A stretch of 14,792 bases of DNA, taken from positions 1-14,792 of the forward strand of contig CAJUQT010000070.1 in NCBI GenBank assembly GCA_910588225.1, read 5' to 3'. This document shows, piece by piece, positions 6,567-14,643 of this stretch. The first letter of the stretch is position 1, and every line of letters begins with the position of its first letter. Both the position numbers and the translations under genes were made by a program. Source of the stretch: an uncultured Acetatifactor sp. (GTDB taxonomy: Bacteria; Bacillota; Clostridia; Lachnospirales; Lachnospiraceae). The notes under the pieces were generated by a model, which was not told where the DNA came from, searched no databases, and saw only the letters and a list, made by a program, of their open reading frames with translations.

Positions 6567-6580
6567 GAAGCGGTATATCG

Positions 6581-6618
6581 AAAAGGCAGTTCCGAAAGAG
6601 AAAAAGAACTGCCTTTTT
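6581..6618 (+). terminator. Strong intrinsic terminator after rplL
   Basis: GGCAGTTC (6585-6592) pairs with GAACTGCC (6606-6613), extended by AAAA with TTTT, around a 13-nt A-rich loop, and is followed by five T (6614-6618). The A-tract/T-tract flanks are typical of an efficient, possibly bidirectional terminator. It separates rplJL from rpoBC, which have their own promoter. Confidence 0.9.
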
Positions 6619-6682
6619 CACATTTTATGTCTGATTTCCTTGAATTCTGCGAATTAATTTCCTAAGATTTCCTAAAATCAAC

Positions 6683-6711
6683 TTGACCCGGTTTTCGATT
6701 TGTGATATTAT
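6683..6711 (+). promoter_or_regulatory. Main promoter of rpoB-rpoC
   Basis: TTGACC (6683-6688), a 17-bp spacer and TATTAT (6706-6711), with TGA directly before the -10 (extended -10), give a strong vegetative promoter. The predicted start near 6718 makes an unusually long leader of about 280 nt. AGTGCA (6716-6721) with TGCACT (6733-6738) would form a hairpin at or near the 5' end of the transcript. Confidence 0.8.
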
Positions 6712-6715
6712 GGAT

Positions 6716-6960
6716 AGTGCACTATTGTGCGATGCACTCATATGAAAATATTGTGTCTCGTATGAAAGTGGTGAAGTACTGAAGCACGGGAAGGTCTGCT
6801 CTGTGGGGCAGGATGTTTTTTTGTGCTCTTTCCCGGCATCGGTTAGTTTTTTATACTGTACACCGGTAACTTGCCGTGAGTCTCTACTGCAGACCGCCGG
6901 CAAGATACGTTTACGCATTTTCTTACTGTAAATTCCGGTAGTCTGCGGTATACGTCCGAT
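6716..6960 (+). promoter_or_regulatory. Structured rpoB leader RNA with repeated hairpins
   Basis: This noncoding stretch upstream of rpoB contains ordered inverted repeats: the 5' hairpin at 6716-6738; CTGCTC/GGGCAG with a T-run (6796-6822); TACTG/CGGTA (6854-6868); CTTGCCG (6870-6876) with CGGCAAG (6898-6904), holding GTCT/AGAC inside; and TACTG/CGGTA again (6924-6940). TACTG followed 5-8 nt later by CGG occurs four times (6777, 6854, 6885, 6924). I do not recognise it as a named RNA family. The density of stems and its position point to control of rpoBC, but the ligand or factor is unknown. It contains no convincing gene. Confidence 0.5.
6796..6822 (+). terminator. Possible attenuator hairpin in the rpoB leader
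   Basis: CTGCTC (6796-6801) pairs with GGGCAG (6806-6811) around a TGTG loop, including one G.U pair. After a 4-nt gap come seven T (6816-6822). The stem is short and the gap suboptimal. The hairpin is enclosed by CGGGAA (6787-6792) pairing with TTCCCG (6830-6835). It lies about 80 nt after the predicted start and could cause premature termination. Confidence 0.4.
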
Positions 6961-6969
6961 TGCATCAGG

Positions 6970-6975
6970 TATAAT
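6970..6975 (+). promoter_or_regulatory. Possible secondary -10 element just upstream of rpoB
   Basis: A perfect TATAAT lies 26 bp before the rpoB ATG. At 16-18 bp spacing no -35 is recognisable, and no TGN precedes it. If active it would give a short-leader transcript that bypasses the structured leader. It may be chance in AT-rich sequence. Confidence 0.25.
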
Positions 6976-7001
6976 AGAAAAAAGAACGGGGTGAAATGTC
7001 A

Positions 7002-10000
7002 ATGGAGAAAAACAGAATACGTCCAGTTGCCGGCACCAGAGTGATGCGTATGAGTTATGCGCAGCAAAAAGAGGTTCTGGAAATGCCAGATCTGCTCGAA
7101 GTTCAGAAGGATTCCTACCAGTGGTTTCTGGATGAAGGACTGAAGGAAGCTTTCGATGATATCTCTCCTATCGCTGATTACAGCGGCTCGTTGAGTCTTG
7201 AATTTGTAGACTTTGAATTGAGCAGGAATGATGTGAAGTATTCGATTGAAGAATGCAAGGAGAGAGATGCAACTTACGCAGCGCCCTTGACGGTAACGGT
7301 TCGGCTCTATAATAAAGAAAAAGAAGAAATCAGTGAACATAAGATTTTTATGGGTGACCTTCCCCTGATGACAGAGACCGGTACTTTTGTGATCAACGGC
7401 GCGGAACGTGTCATTGTAAGTCAGCTGGTCCGTTCCCCCGGCATCTACTATGCCATTGGCCATGACAAGATCGGAAAAAGGCTGTATTCCTGTACCGTAA
7501 TTCCCAATCGCGGCGCATGGTTGGAATATGAAACTGACTCCAACGATGTGTTTTATGTGCGTGTGGACAGAACCCGTAAGGTGCCGGTGACCGTGCTGAT
7601 CCGTGCGCTGGGCATTGGAACCAATGACGAGATCCGGGAAGTGTTCGGAGACGAACCCAAAATAGAGGCAAGCTTTGCCAAGGATACTGCCGAGAATTAT
7701 CAGGAGGGTCTGCTGGAACTGTATAAAAAAATCCGTCCCGGCGAGCCTCTGAGCGTGGAAAGTGCGGAAAGCCTGATTAATGCCATGTTTTTTGACCCAC
7801 GCAGATATGATCTGGCAAAGGTTGGCAGGTACAAATTTAATAAGAAGCTGTCCTTCAGGAACAGAATCAAGAATCAGATTCTGGCGGCGGATGTGGTGGA
7901 CCCGTCCACAGGAGAAATTCTGGCGGCAGCCGGTGACAAGGTAAATTTGGAGCTGGCGGATACCATTCAGAACGCGGCCGTTCCTTTTGTGTACATTCAG
8001 ACAGAGGAGAAGAACGTAAAAATTCTCTCCAACATGATGGTGGAACTTACCAGCTTTGTGGACTGCAATCCCAGAGATTTCGGCATTAAGGAGAAGGTTT
8101 ATTACCCTGTATTGGCGCAGATTCTGGAAGAATATGCGGATGACCCGGAGAAGCTTGCGGAAGCAATTCGTAAGAATATTCATGAACTTGTGCCAAAGCA
8201 TATTACCAAAGAGGATATCATTGCTTCCATCAATTACAATATGCATCTGGAATATGGTCTTGGAAATGATGACGATATTGATCATCTGGGCAACAGAAGA
8301 ATCCGCTCGGTGGGAGAGCTGCTGCAGAATCAGTACCGGATTGGTCTGTCCAGAATGGAACGTGTGGTACGTGAGCGAATGACAACCCATGACGCAGACG
8401 AAATTTCACCACAGTCGCTGATTAATATCAAGCCTGTAACAGCTGCGGTGAAGGAATTTTTCGGTTCTTCCCAGCTGTCACAGTTCATGGATCAGAATAA
8501 TCCTCTGGCTGAGCTGACGAACAAGAGACGTCTGTCGGCATTGGGCCCCGGTGGTCTGTCAAGAGACCGTGCCGGATTTGAGGTGCGTGACGTACATTAT
8601 TCTCACTATGGCAGAATGTGCCCTATAGAGACCCCTGAAGGTCCCAACATCGGTTTGATTAACTATCTTGCAAGTTATGCAAGAATCAATGAATACGGAT
8701 TCATAGAAGCGCCTTACAGAAAGGTGGACAAATCTGACCCCAGGAATCCCAGGGTTACGGACGACGTGGTCTATATGACTGCGGACGAAGAAGACAATTA
8801 CCATGTGGCCCAGGCCAGTGAAGCACTGGACGAGGAAGGTCATTTTGTGAGAAACAGTGTTTCCGGGCGGTACAGAGATGAGACTTCTGAATATCCCCGT
8901 TCCATGTTTGACTATATGGACGTGTCTCCGAGAATGGTATTCTCAGTGGCAACGGCGTTGATTCCTTTTCTGCAGAATGACGATGCAAACCGTGCGCTGA
9001 TGGGTTCTAACATGCAGAGACAGGCAGTTCCGCTGTTGAAGACGGAGGCGCCGGTGGTGGGGACCGGGATGGAACCCAAAGCGGCGGTGGACTCCGGTGT
9101 CTGTGTGGTAGCGAAGAAAGCGGGAACCATCGATTATGTGTCCTCCGCATTAATCAGAATGACCTGTGATGATGGGGAGAAGATGGAATTTCATCTGACC
9201 AAATTTTCCAGAAGCAATCAGTCCAACTGCTATAATCAGAAACCCATTGTATTCAAGGGCGACCATGTGGAGGCAGGACAGGTGATTGCGGATGGTCCGT
9301 CCACAGCCATGGGTGAGCTGGCTCTGGGTAAGAATCCTCTGATTGGATTCATGACCTGGGAAGGATACAATTACGAGGATGCTGTACTGCTCAGCGAGAG
9401 ACTGGTGCAGGATGATGTATATACATCTGTGCATATAGAGGAATATGAGGCGGAGGCCCGGGATACAAAGCTGGGACCCGAAGAAATTACCAGGGATGTG
9501 CCCGGTGTGGGTGACGATGCCCTGAAGGATCTGGATGAAAGAGGAATTATCCGTATCGGAGCGGAAGTGCGTGCCGGCGATATTCTGGTAGGAAAGGTAA
9601 CGCCGAAGGGAGAGACGGAGCTTACGGCAGAAGAGCGTCTGCTGAGAGCTATCTTCGGTGAGAAGGCCAGAGAAGTCAGGGATACTTCCCTGAAAGTGCC
9701 TCACGGCGAATACGGTATTGTAGTGGATGCAAAAGTGTTCACCAGGGAGAACAGCGATGAGCTTTCACCTGGTGTGAATCAGGCAGTCCGCATTTATATT
9801 GCACAGAAGAGAAAGCTTTCTGTGGGTGATAAGATGGCAGGTCGTCACGGCAACAAGGGTGTGGTATCCCGTGTGCTTCCTGTGGAAGATATGCCCTATC
9901 TGCCTAACGGCCGTCCTCTGGATATTGTGTTGAATCCGCTGGGTGTGCCTTCCCGTATGAATATCGGGCAGGTGTTGGAGATTCATTTGTCTCTGGCTGC

Positions 10001-10877
10001 CAGAGCGCTGGGCTTTAATGTGGCAACCCCGATTTTTGACGGCGCTAACGAAAATGATATTATGGACACTCTGGATCTGGCAAATGATTATGTCAATCTG
10101 GAGTGGGAAGAATTTGAAGAAAAGCATAAGGACGAGCTGCTTCCCGGGGTAATGCAGTATCTGTCTGACAACAGGGATCACAGAGAATTGTGGAAGGGTG
10201 TGCACATTTCCAGAGATGGAAAGGTACGTCTGCGTGACGGCAGGACCGGTGAGTATTTTGACAGTCCTGTAACCATCGGGCACATGCACTATCTGAAGCT
10301 ACATCACCTGGTGGATGACAAGATTCATGCCCGTTCCACGGGACCGTACTCTCTGGTAACCCAGCAGCCATTAGGCGGCAAGGCACAGTTCGGCGGTCAG
10401 CGTTTCGGTGAGATGGAAGTGTGGGCGCTGGAGGCTTACGGTGCATCCTATACACTGCAGGAGATCCTTACGGTGAAATCCGACGATGTGGTAGGGCGTG
10501 TGAAGACTTACGAGGCAATTATCAAGGGAGACAATATCCCCGAGCCTGGGATTCCCGAATCCTTTAAGGTGCTGCTCAAGGAACTGCAGGCACTGGGACT
10601 TGACGTGCGGGTTCTTCGTGAAGACCATACGGAAGTTGAAATCATGGAGGCTATTGATTACGGTGATACGGATTATCGTTATGAAATGGGTTCTGACCGC
10701 AAGTATGATGACTATAATGATGACTCTCTGGGCGAGATGGGATATCAGGCACAGGAGTTCGATGATGAGAGCGGTGAACTGATCAGCGCTGAGGACAGCG
10801 AGGAAGACGGTTTTGACGACGAGGAATACGAGTCGGATTTAGACTCCGAAGAATTCGATGGCGATGAAGAATTCTAA
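7002..10877 (+). CDS. rpoB: DNA-directed RNA polymerase beta subunit
   Basis: The 1291-residue product is full-length RpoB, which with RpoC forms the catalytic core. The rifampicin pocket spans about residues 488-554, with SSQLSQFMDQNNPLAEL, Asp497 and Ser512 matching E. coli 516 and 531. The position of E. coli His526 is Asn507. The active-site block GDKMAGRHGNKGVVS has Lys944 and Lys952 (E. coli Lys1065 and Lys1073). GGKAQFGGQRFGEMEVWALE marks the C-terminal clamp/anchor region. After about residue 1219 comes a 73-residue tail with 33 Asp/Glu, so the protein is about 100 residues longer than B. subtilis RpoB. I chose the ATG at 7002 over that at 6996 because GGGGTG (6988-6993) then has an 8-nt spacing. 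rpoC follows 22 bp later. Confidence 0.97.
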   Translation: MEKNRIRPVAGTRVMRMSYAQQKEVLEMPDLLEVQKDSYQWFLDEGLKEAFDDISPIADYSGSLSLEFVDFELSRNDVKYSIEECKERDATYAAPLTVTVRLYNKEKEEISEHKIFMGDLPLMTETGTFVINGAERVIVSQLVRSPGIYYAIGHDKIGKRLYSCTVIPNRGAWLEYETDSNDVFYVRVDRTRKVPVTVLIRALGIGTNDEIREVFGDEPKIEASFAKDTAENYQEGLLELYKKIRPGEPLSVESAESLINAMFFDPRRYDLAKVGRYKFNKKLSFRNRIKNQILAADVVDPSTGEILAAAGDKVNLELADTIQNAAVPFVYIQTEEKNVKILSNMMVELTSFVDCNPRDFGIKEKVYYPVLAQILEEYADDPEKLAEAIRKNIHELVPKHITKEDIIASINYNMHLEYGLGNDDDIDHLGNRRIRSVGELLQNQYRIGLSRMERVVRERMTTHDADEISPQSLINIKPVTAAVKEFFGSSQLSQFMDQNNPLAELTNKRRLSALGPGGLSRDRAGFEVRDVHYSHYGRMCPIETPEGPNIGLINYLASYARINEYGFIEAPYRKVDKSDPRNPRVTDDVVYMTADEEDNYHVAQASEALDEEGHFVRNSVSGRYRDETSEYPRSMFDYMDVSPRMVFSVATALIPFLQNDDANRALMGSNMQRQAVPLLKTEAPVVGTGMEPKAAVDSGVCVVAKKAGTIDYVSSALIRMTCDDGEKMEFHLTKFSRSNQSNCYNQKPIVFKGDHVEAGQVIADGPSTAMGELALGKNPLIGFMTWEGYNYEDAVLLSERLVQDDVYTSVHIEEYEAEARDTKLGPEEITRDVPGVGDDALKDLDERGIIRIGAEVRAGDILVGKVTPKGETELTAEERLLRAIFGEKAREVRDTSLKVPHGEYGIVVDAKVFTRENSDELSPGVNQAVRIYIAQKRKLSVGDKMAGRHGNKGVVSRVLPVEDMPYLPNGRPLDIVLNPLGVPSRMNIGQVLEIHLSLAARALGFNVATPIFDGANENDIMDTLDLANDYVNLEWEEFEEKHKDELLPGVMQYLSDNRDHRELWKGVHISRDGKVRLRDGRTGEYFDSPVTIGHMHYLKLHHLVDDKIHARSTGPYSLVTQQPLGGKAQFGGQRFGEMEVWALEAYGASYTLQEILTVKSDDVVGRVKTYEAIIKGDNIPEPGIPESFKVLLKELQALGLDVRVLREDHTEVEIMEAIDYGDTDYRYEMGSDRKYDDYNDDSLGEMGYQAQEFDDESGELISAEDSEEDGFDDEEYESDLDSEEFDGDEEF

Positions 10878-10899
10878 AAAATAGAAGGGAGTGCCATTC

Positions 10900-13800
10900 A
10901 TGTCAGAAACAAAGAACGAAACAACTGCATACCAGCCCATGACCTTTGATGCGATTAAAATCGGTCTGGCTTCCCCGGATAAGATTCGCGAGTGGTCTCA
11001 CGGTGAGGTATTAAAGCCTGAAACGATTAATTACAGGACGCTGAAGCCGGAGAGAGAAGGCCTGTTCTGTGAGAAAATCTTCGGCCCCAGCAAAGACTGG
11101 GAGTGCCATTGCGGTAAATATAAGAAAATCAGATATAAGGGCGTTGTCTGTGACAGATGCGGTGTGGAAGTGACCAAATCCAGCGTGCGGAGAGAGCGTA
11201 TGGGGCATATTGAACTGGCGGCTCCTGTATCTCATATCTGGTATTTTAAGGGGATTCCCAGCCGGATGGGGTTGATTCTGGATCTGTCTCCCAGGGTGTT
11301 GGAGAAAGTGCTTTACTTTGCCTCCTATATTGTACTGGATCCTGGTGAGACCGGTCTGGATTACAAGCAGATTCTGTCCGAGAAGGAATACCAGGATGCC
11401 CGTGAAATGTATGGGAACAAATTCCGGGTGGGGATGGGTGCTGAGGCGGTGAAGGAACTGCTGCAGGCGATTGACCTGGATACGGAAGCAGAAGAGCTGA
11501 AGACCGGCTTAAAAGAGTCATCCGGACAGAAGAGGGCCCGTATCATCAAAAGACTGGAAGTCATAGAGGCATTTCGTGAGTCGGGCAATATGCCGGACTG
11601 GATGATTATGGATGTGGTTCCTGTCATCCCACCTGATATCCGGCCTATGGTACAGCTGGACGGCGGCCGTTTTGCCACTTCCGATTTGAATGATTTGTAC
11701 AGAAGAATTATCAACAGGAACAATCGTCTGAAGAGGCTGCTGGAGCTTGGAGCTCCGGATATCATTGTGCGCAATGAGAAAAGAATGCTGCAGGAAGCGG
11801 TGGATGCGCTGATTGACAACGGAAGAAGGGGACGGCCCGTCACGGGACCCGGCAACCGTGCGCTGAAATCTCTGTCGGATATGCTGAAAGGTAAATCCGG
11901 ACGTTTCCGTCAGAACCTGCTGGGAAAACGAGTGGACTATTCCGGCCGTTCCGTTATCGTGGTAGGCCCGGAGCTGAAGATTTATCAGTGCGGTCTGCCG
12001 AAAGAGATGGCCATAGAGCTGTTTAAACCCTTTGTGATGAAGGAACTGGTAGCAAAGGGGATCAGCCAGAACATTAAAAATGCCAAGAAACTGGTAGACA
12101 AGATGGACACGCAGGTGTGGGATGTGCTGGAAGAGGTAATCAAGGAACATCCGGTCATGCTGAACCGTGCTCCTACTCTGCACAGGTTGGGAATACAGGC
12201 CTTTGAGCCGATTCTGGTGGAAGGCAAGGCAATCAAGCTGCACCCGTTGGTGTGTACTGCTTTTAACGCGGACTTTGACGGAGACCAGATGGCCGTTCAC
12301 CTGCCGCTGTCCGTGGAGGCACAGGCGGAATGCCGTTTTCTGCTGCTGTCTCCCAATAACCTGCTGAAGCCTTCAGACGGAGGGCCTGTGGCCGTTCCTT
12401 CTCAGGATATGGTGCTGGGTATCTATTATCTGACCCAGGAGAGACCGGGAGCCATTGGGGAAGGGAAATTTTATAAGAGTGTGAATGAAGCCATTCTGGC
12501 CTATGAGAATAAATATTGTACCCTGCATTCCAGGATTAGGGTGCGTATGTCCAGGAAAAATGCGGAGGGTGAAATAATTACCGGGAATGTGGAATCTACG
12601 CTGGGCCGTTTTATCTTCAATGAGATTCTTCCGCAGGATCTGGGATTTGTGGACAGAAGTGCCCCGGAGAACTTCCTGAAGCTGGAAGTGGATTTCCATG
12701 TGGATAAAAAAGGCCTGAAGCAGATTCTGGAGAAGGTAATCAATACTCATGGTGCGTCCAAAACGGCGGAAGTGCTGGATGATGTGAAATCCATCGGCTA
12801 TAAATATTCCACTCAGGCAGCCATGACCGTGTCCATTTCCGATATGACTGTGCCGGCCCGGAAGCCTCAGATGCTGGAGGAAGCGCAGGCTACTGTAGAT
12901 AAGATTTCCACCAACTTCCGAAGAGGCTTGATTACGGAGGAAGAAAGATATCGTGCTGTGGTGGAGACCTGGAACGAGACGGACAAGGAACTGACGGAAG
13001 TTCTGCTTTCAGGACTGGATAAATATAATAACATTTTTATGATGGCTGATTCCGGTGCCCGCGGTTCCAATCAGCAGATTAAGCAGCTGGCGGGGATGCG
13101 TGGCCTGATGGCCGATACTACGGGCCGGACCATTGAACTGCCGATTAAGTCTAATTTCCGTGAGGGACTGGATGTACTGGAGTATTTTATGTCCGCACAT
13201 GGTGCCCGAAAGGGTCTGTCCGATACGGCACTTCGTACGGCTGATTCCGGTTACCTGACCAGGCGTATGGTGGATGTGTCTCAGGAGCTGAGTATCCGTG
13301 AGGTGGACTGCAGCGAGGACAGGGCGGAAATTCCCGGAATGACGGTGAAAGCCTTTATGGACGGCAAGGAGACCATTGAAGGATTAAAAGACAGAATCAC
13401 AGGCAGATATACCTGTGAGGATATTTATGATAAGGACGGAGAGCTTATCCTGAAGCGTAATCATATGATTACGCCCAGCCGTGCGGCCAGAATCCTGAGC
13501 ACAGGAGTCAACGAGAAAGGTGAACCTGTGGAAGCAATCAAAATTCGTACGATTCTGACCTGCCGTTCCCATGTGGGAATCTGTGCAAAATGTTACGGGG
13601 CCAACATGGCTACAGGCGAGGCTGTGCAGGTAGGTGAGGCTGTGGGAATTATCGCGGCACAGTCCATCGGAGAGCCAGGTACGCAGCTGACCATGAGAAC
13701 CTTCCATACCGGCGGTGTGGCAGGTGACGATATCACCCAGGGTCTTCCCCGTGTGGAGGAACTTTTCGAGGCGAGAAAGCCCAAAGGTCTTGCCATTATC

Positions 13801-14643
13801 GCTGAATTCGGCGGTAAGGCGGAGCTGCGGGACACCAAGAAAAAGCGTGAAGTAGTGATCACCAATGAGGAGACAGGTGAGTCGAAAGCGTACCTGATTC
13901 CCTATGGCTCCAGAATCAAGGTGGTGGACGGACAGGTGCTGGAAGCCGGAGACGAGCTGACAGAAGGCAGCGTAAATCCCCACGATTTACTGAAAATCAA
14001 GGGAATTCGTTCTGTACAGGATTATATGCTTCGGGAGGTTCAGAGAGTATATCGTCTGCAGGGTGTGGATATCGCGGATAAGCATATCGAAGTGATTGTG
14101 CGTCAGATGCTGAAGAAGGTGCGCATCGAGAACAGCGGCGATACGGATTTTCTGCCCGGTACACTGGTTGACTTCCTGGAATATGAAGACATGAACGAGG
14201 TGCTGATAGCAGAAGGAAAAGAGCCTGCGGAAGGAAAGCAGGTACTTCTGGGTATTACAAAGGCAGCTCTTGCCACCAATTCCTTCCTCTCGGCGGCATC
14301 CTTCCAGGAGACCACAAAGGTTCTGACGGAAGCTGCCATAAAGGGTAAGATAGATAATCTCATCGGACTGAAGGAGAATGTAATTATTGGTAAATTGATT
14401 CCTGTGGGAACCGGTATGAAGAGATACAGGAGTACCAGACTGAATACGGATGAGGTTGAGACCATTTCCTTTGATGAGGGCGATATGGAGGATGAGATCA
14501 GCTTCGAAGAAGATGTAAATTCTGAAGAGATGGAAGCCTTTGACGAATTTGAAGAAATCGAAGAAGAGTTCGATGAAGCAGAAATATCCAGGGATGAGAA
14601 CGATGCTGTGGAAACTGTCCTGATGGCGGAGGATATGGTATAA
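10900..14643 (+). CDS. rpoC: DNA-directed RNA polymerase beta' subunit
   Basis: The 1247-residue product contains the catalytic centre. An N-terminal zinc site is formed by Cys69, Cys71, Cys84 and Cys87. The invariant NADFDGD (456-462) supplies Asp458, Asp460 and Asp462, which bind the catalytic magnesium. A second zinc site uses Cys804, Cys888, Cys895 and Cys898. The trigger loop contains QLTMRTFHTGG with Met932, Arg933 and His936. There is no large insertion of the kind found in E. coli. After about residue 1178 a 70-residue tail has 31 Asp/Glu. The ATG at 10900 follows AGGGAG (10886-10891) with an 8-nt gap; an in-frame GTG at 10891 overlaps that site and is rejected. The last two codons and the stop lie inside the first 72-bp repeat. 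Confidence 0.97.
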   Translation: MSETKNETTAYQPMTFDAIKIGLASPDKIREWSHGEVLKPETINYRTLKPEREGLFCEKIFGPSKDWECHCGKYKKIRYKGVVCDRCGVEVTKSSVRRERMGHIELAAPVSHIWYFKGIPSRMGLILDLSPRVLEKVLYFASYIVLDPGETGLDYKQILSEKEYQDAREMYGNKFRVGMGAEAVKELLQAIDLDTEAEELKTGLKESSGQKRARIIKRLEVIEAFRESGNMPDWMIMDVVPVIPPDIRPMVQLDGGRFATSDLNDLYRRIINRNNRLKRLLELGAPDIIVRNEKRMLQEAVDALIDNGRRGRPVTGPGNRALKSLSDMLKGKSGRFRQNLLGKRVDYSGRSVIVVGPELKIYQCGLPKEMAIELFKPFVMKELVAKGISQNIKNAKKLVDKMDTQVWDVLEEVIKEHPVMLNRAPTLHRLGIQAFEPILVEGKAIKLHPLVCTAFNADFDGDQMAVHLPLSVEAQAECRFLLLSPNNLLKPSDGGPVAVPSQDMVLGIYYLTQERPGAIGEGKFYKSVNEAILAYENKYCTLHSRIRVRMSRKNAEGEIITGNVESTLGRFIFNEILPQDLGFVDRSAPENFLKLEVDFHVDKKGLKQILEKVINTHGASKTAEVLDDVKSIGYKYSTQAAMTVSISDMTVPARKPQMLEEAQATVDKISTNFRRGLITEEERYRAVVETWNETDKELTEVLLSGLDKYNNIFMMADSGARGSNQQIKQLAGMRGLMADTTGRTIELPIKSNFREGLDVLEYFMSAHGARKGLSDTALRTADSGYLTRRMVDVSQELSIREVDCSEDRAEIPGMTVKAFMDGKETIEGLKDRITGRYTCEDIYDKDGELILKRNHMITPSRAARILSTGVNEKGEPVEAIKIRTILTCRSHVGICAKCYGANMATGEAVQVGEAVGIIAAQSIGEPGTQLTMRTFHTGGVAGDDITQGLPRVEELFEARKPKGLAIIAEFGGKAELRDTKKKREVVITNEETGESKAYLIPYGSRIKVVDGQVLEAGDELTEGSVNPHDLLKIKGIRSVQDYMLREVQRVYRLQGVDIADKHIEVIVRQMLKKVRIENSGDTDFLPGTLVDFLEYEDMNEVLIAEGKEPAEGKQVLLGITKAALATNSFLSAASFQETTKVLTEAAIKGKIDNLIGLKENVIIGKLIPVGTGMKRYRSTRLNTDEVETISFDEGDMEDEISFEEDVNSEEMEAFDEFEEIEEEFDEAEISRDENDAVETVLMAEDMV

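Noticed and set aside
6999..8390. Long 463-codon minus-strand reading frame opposite rpoB
   Set aside because: It is antisense to the highly conserved 5' part of rpoB, and its translation shows no recognisable domain. Open antisense frames are common opposite long, codon-biased genes.
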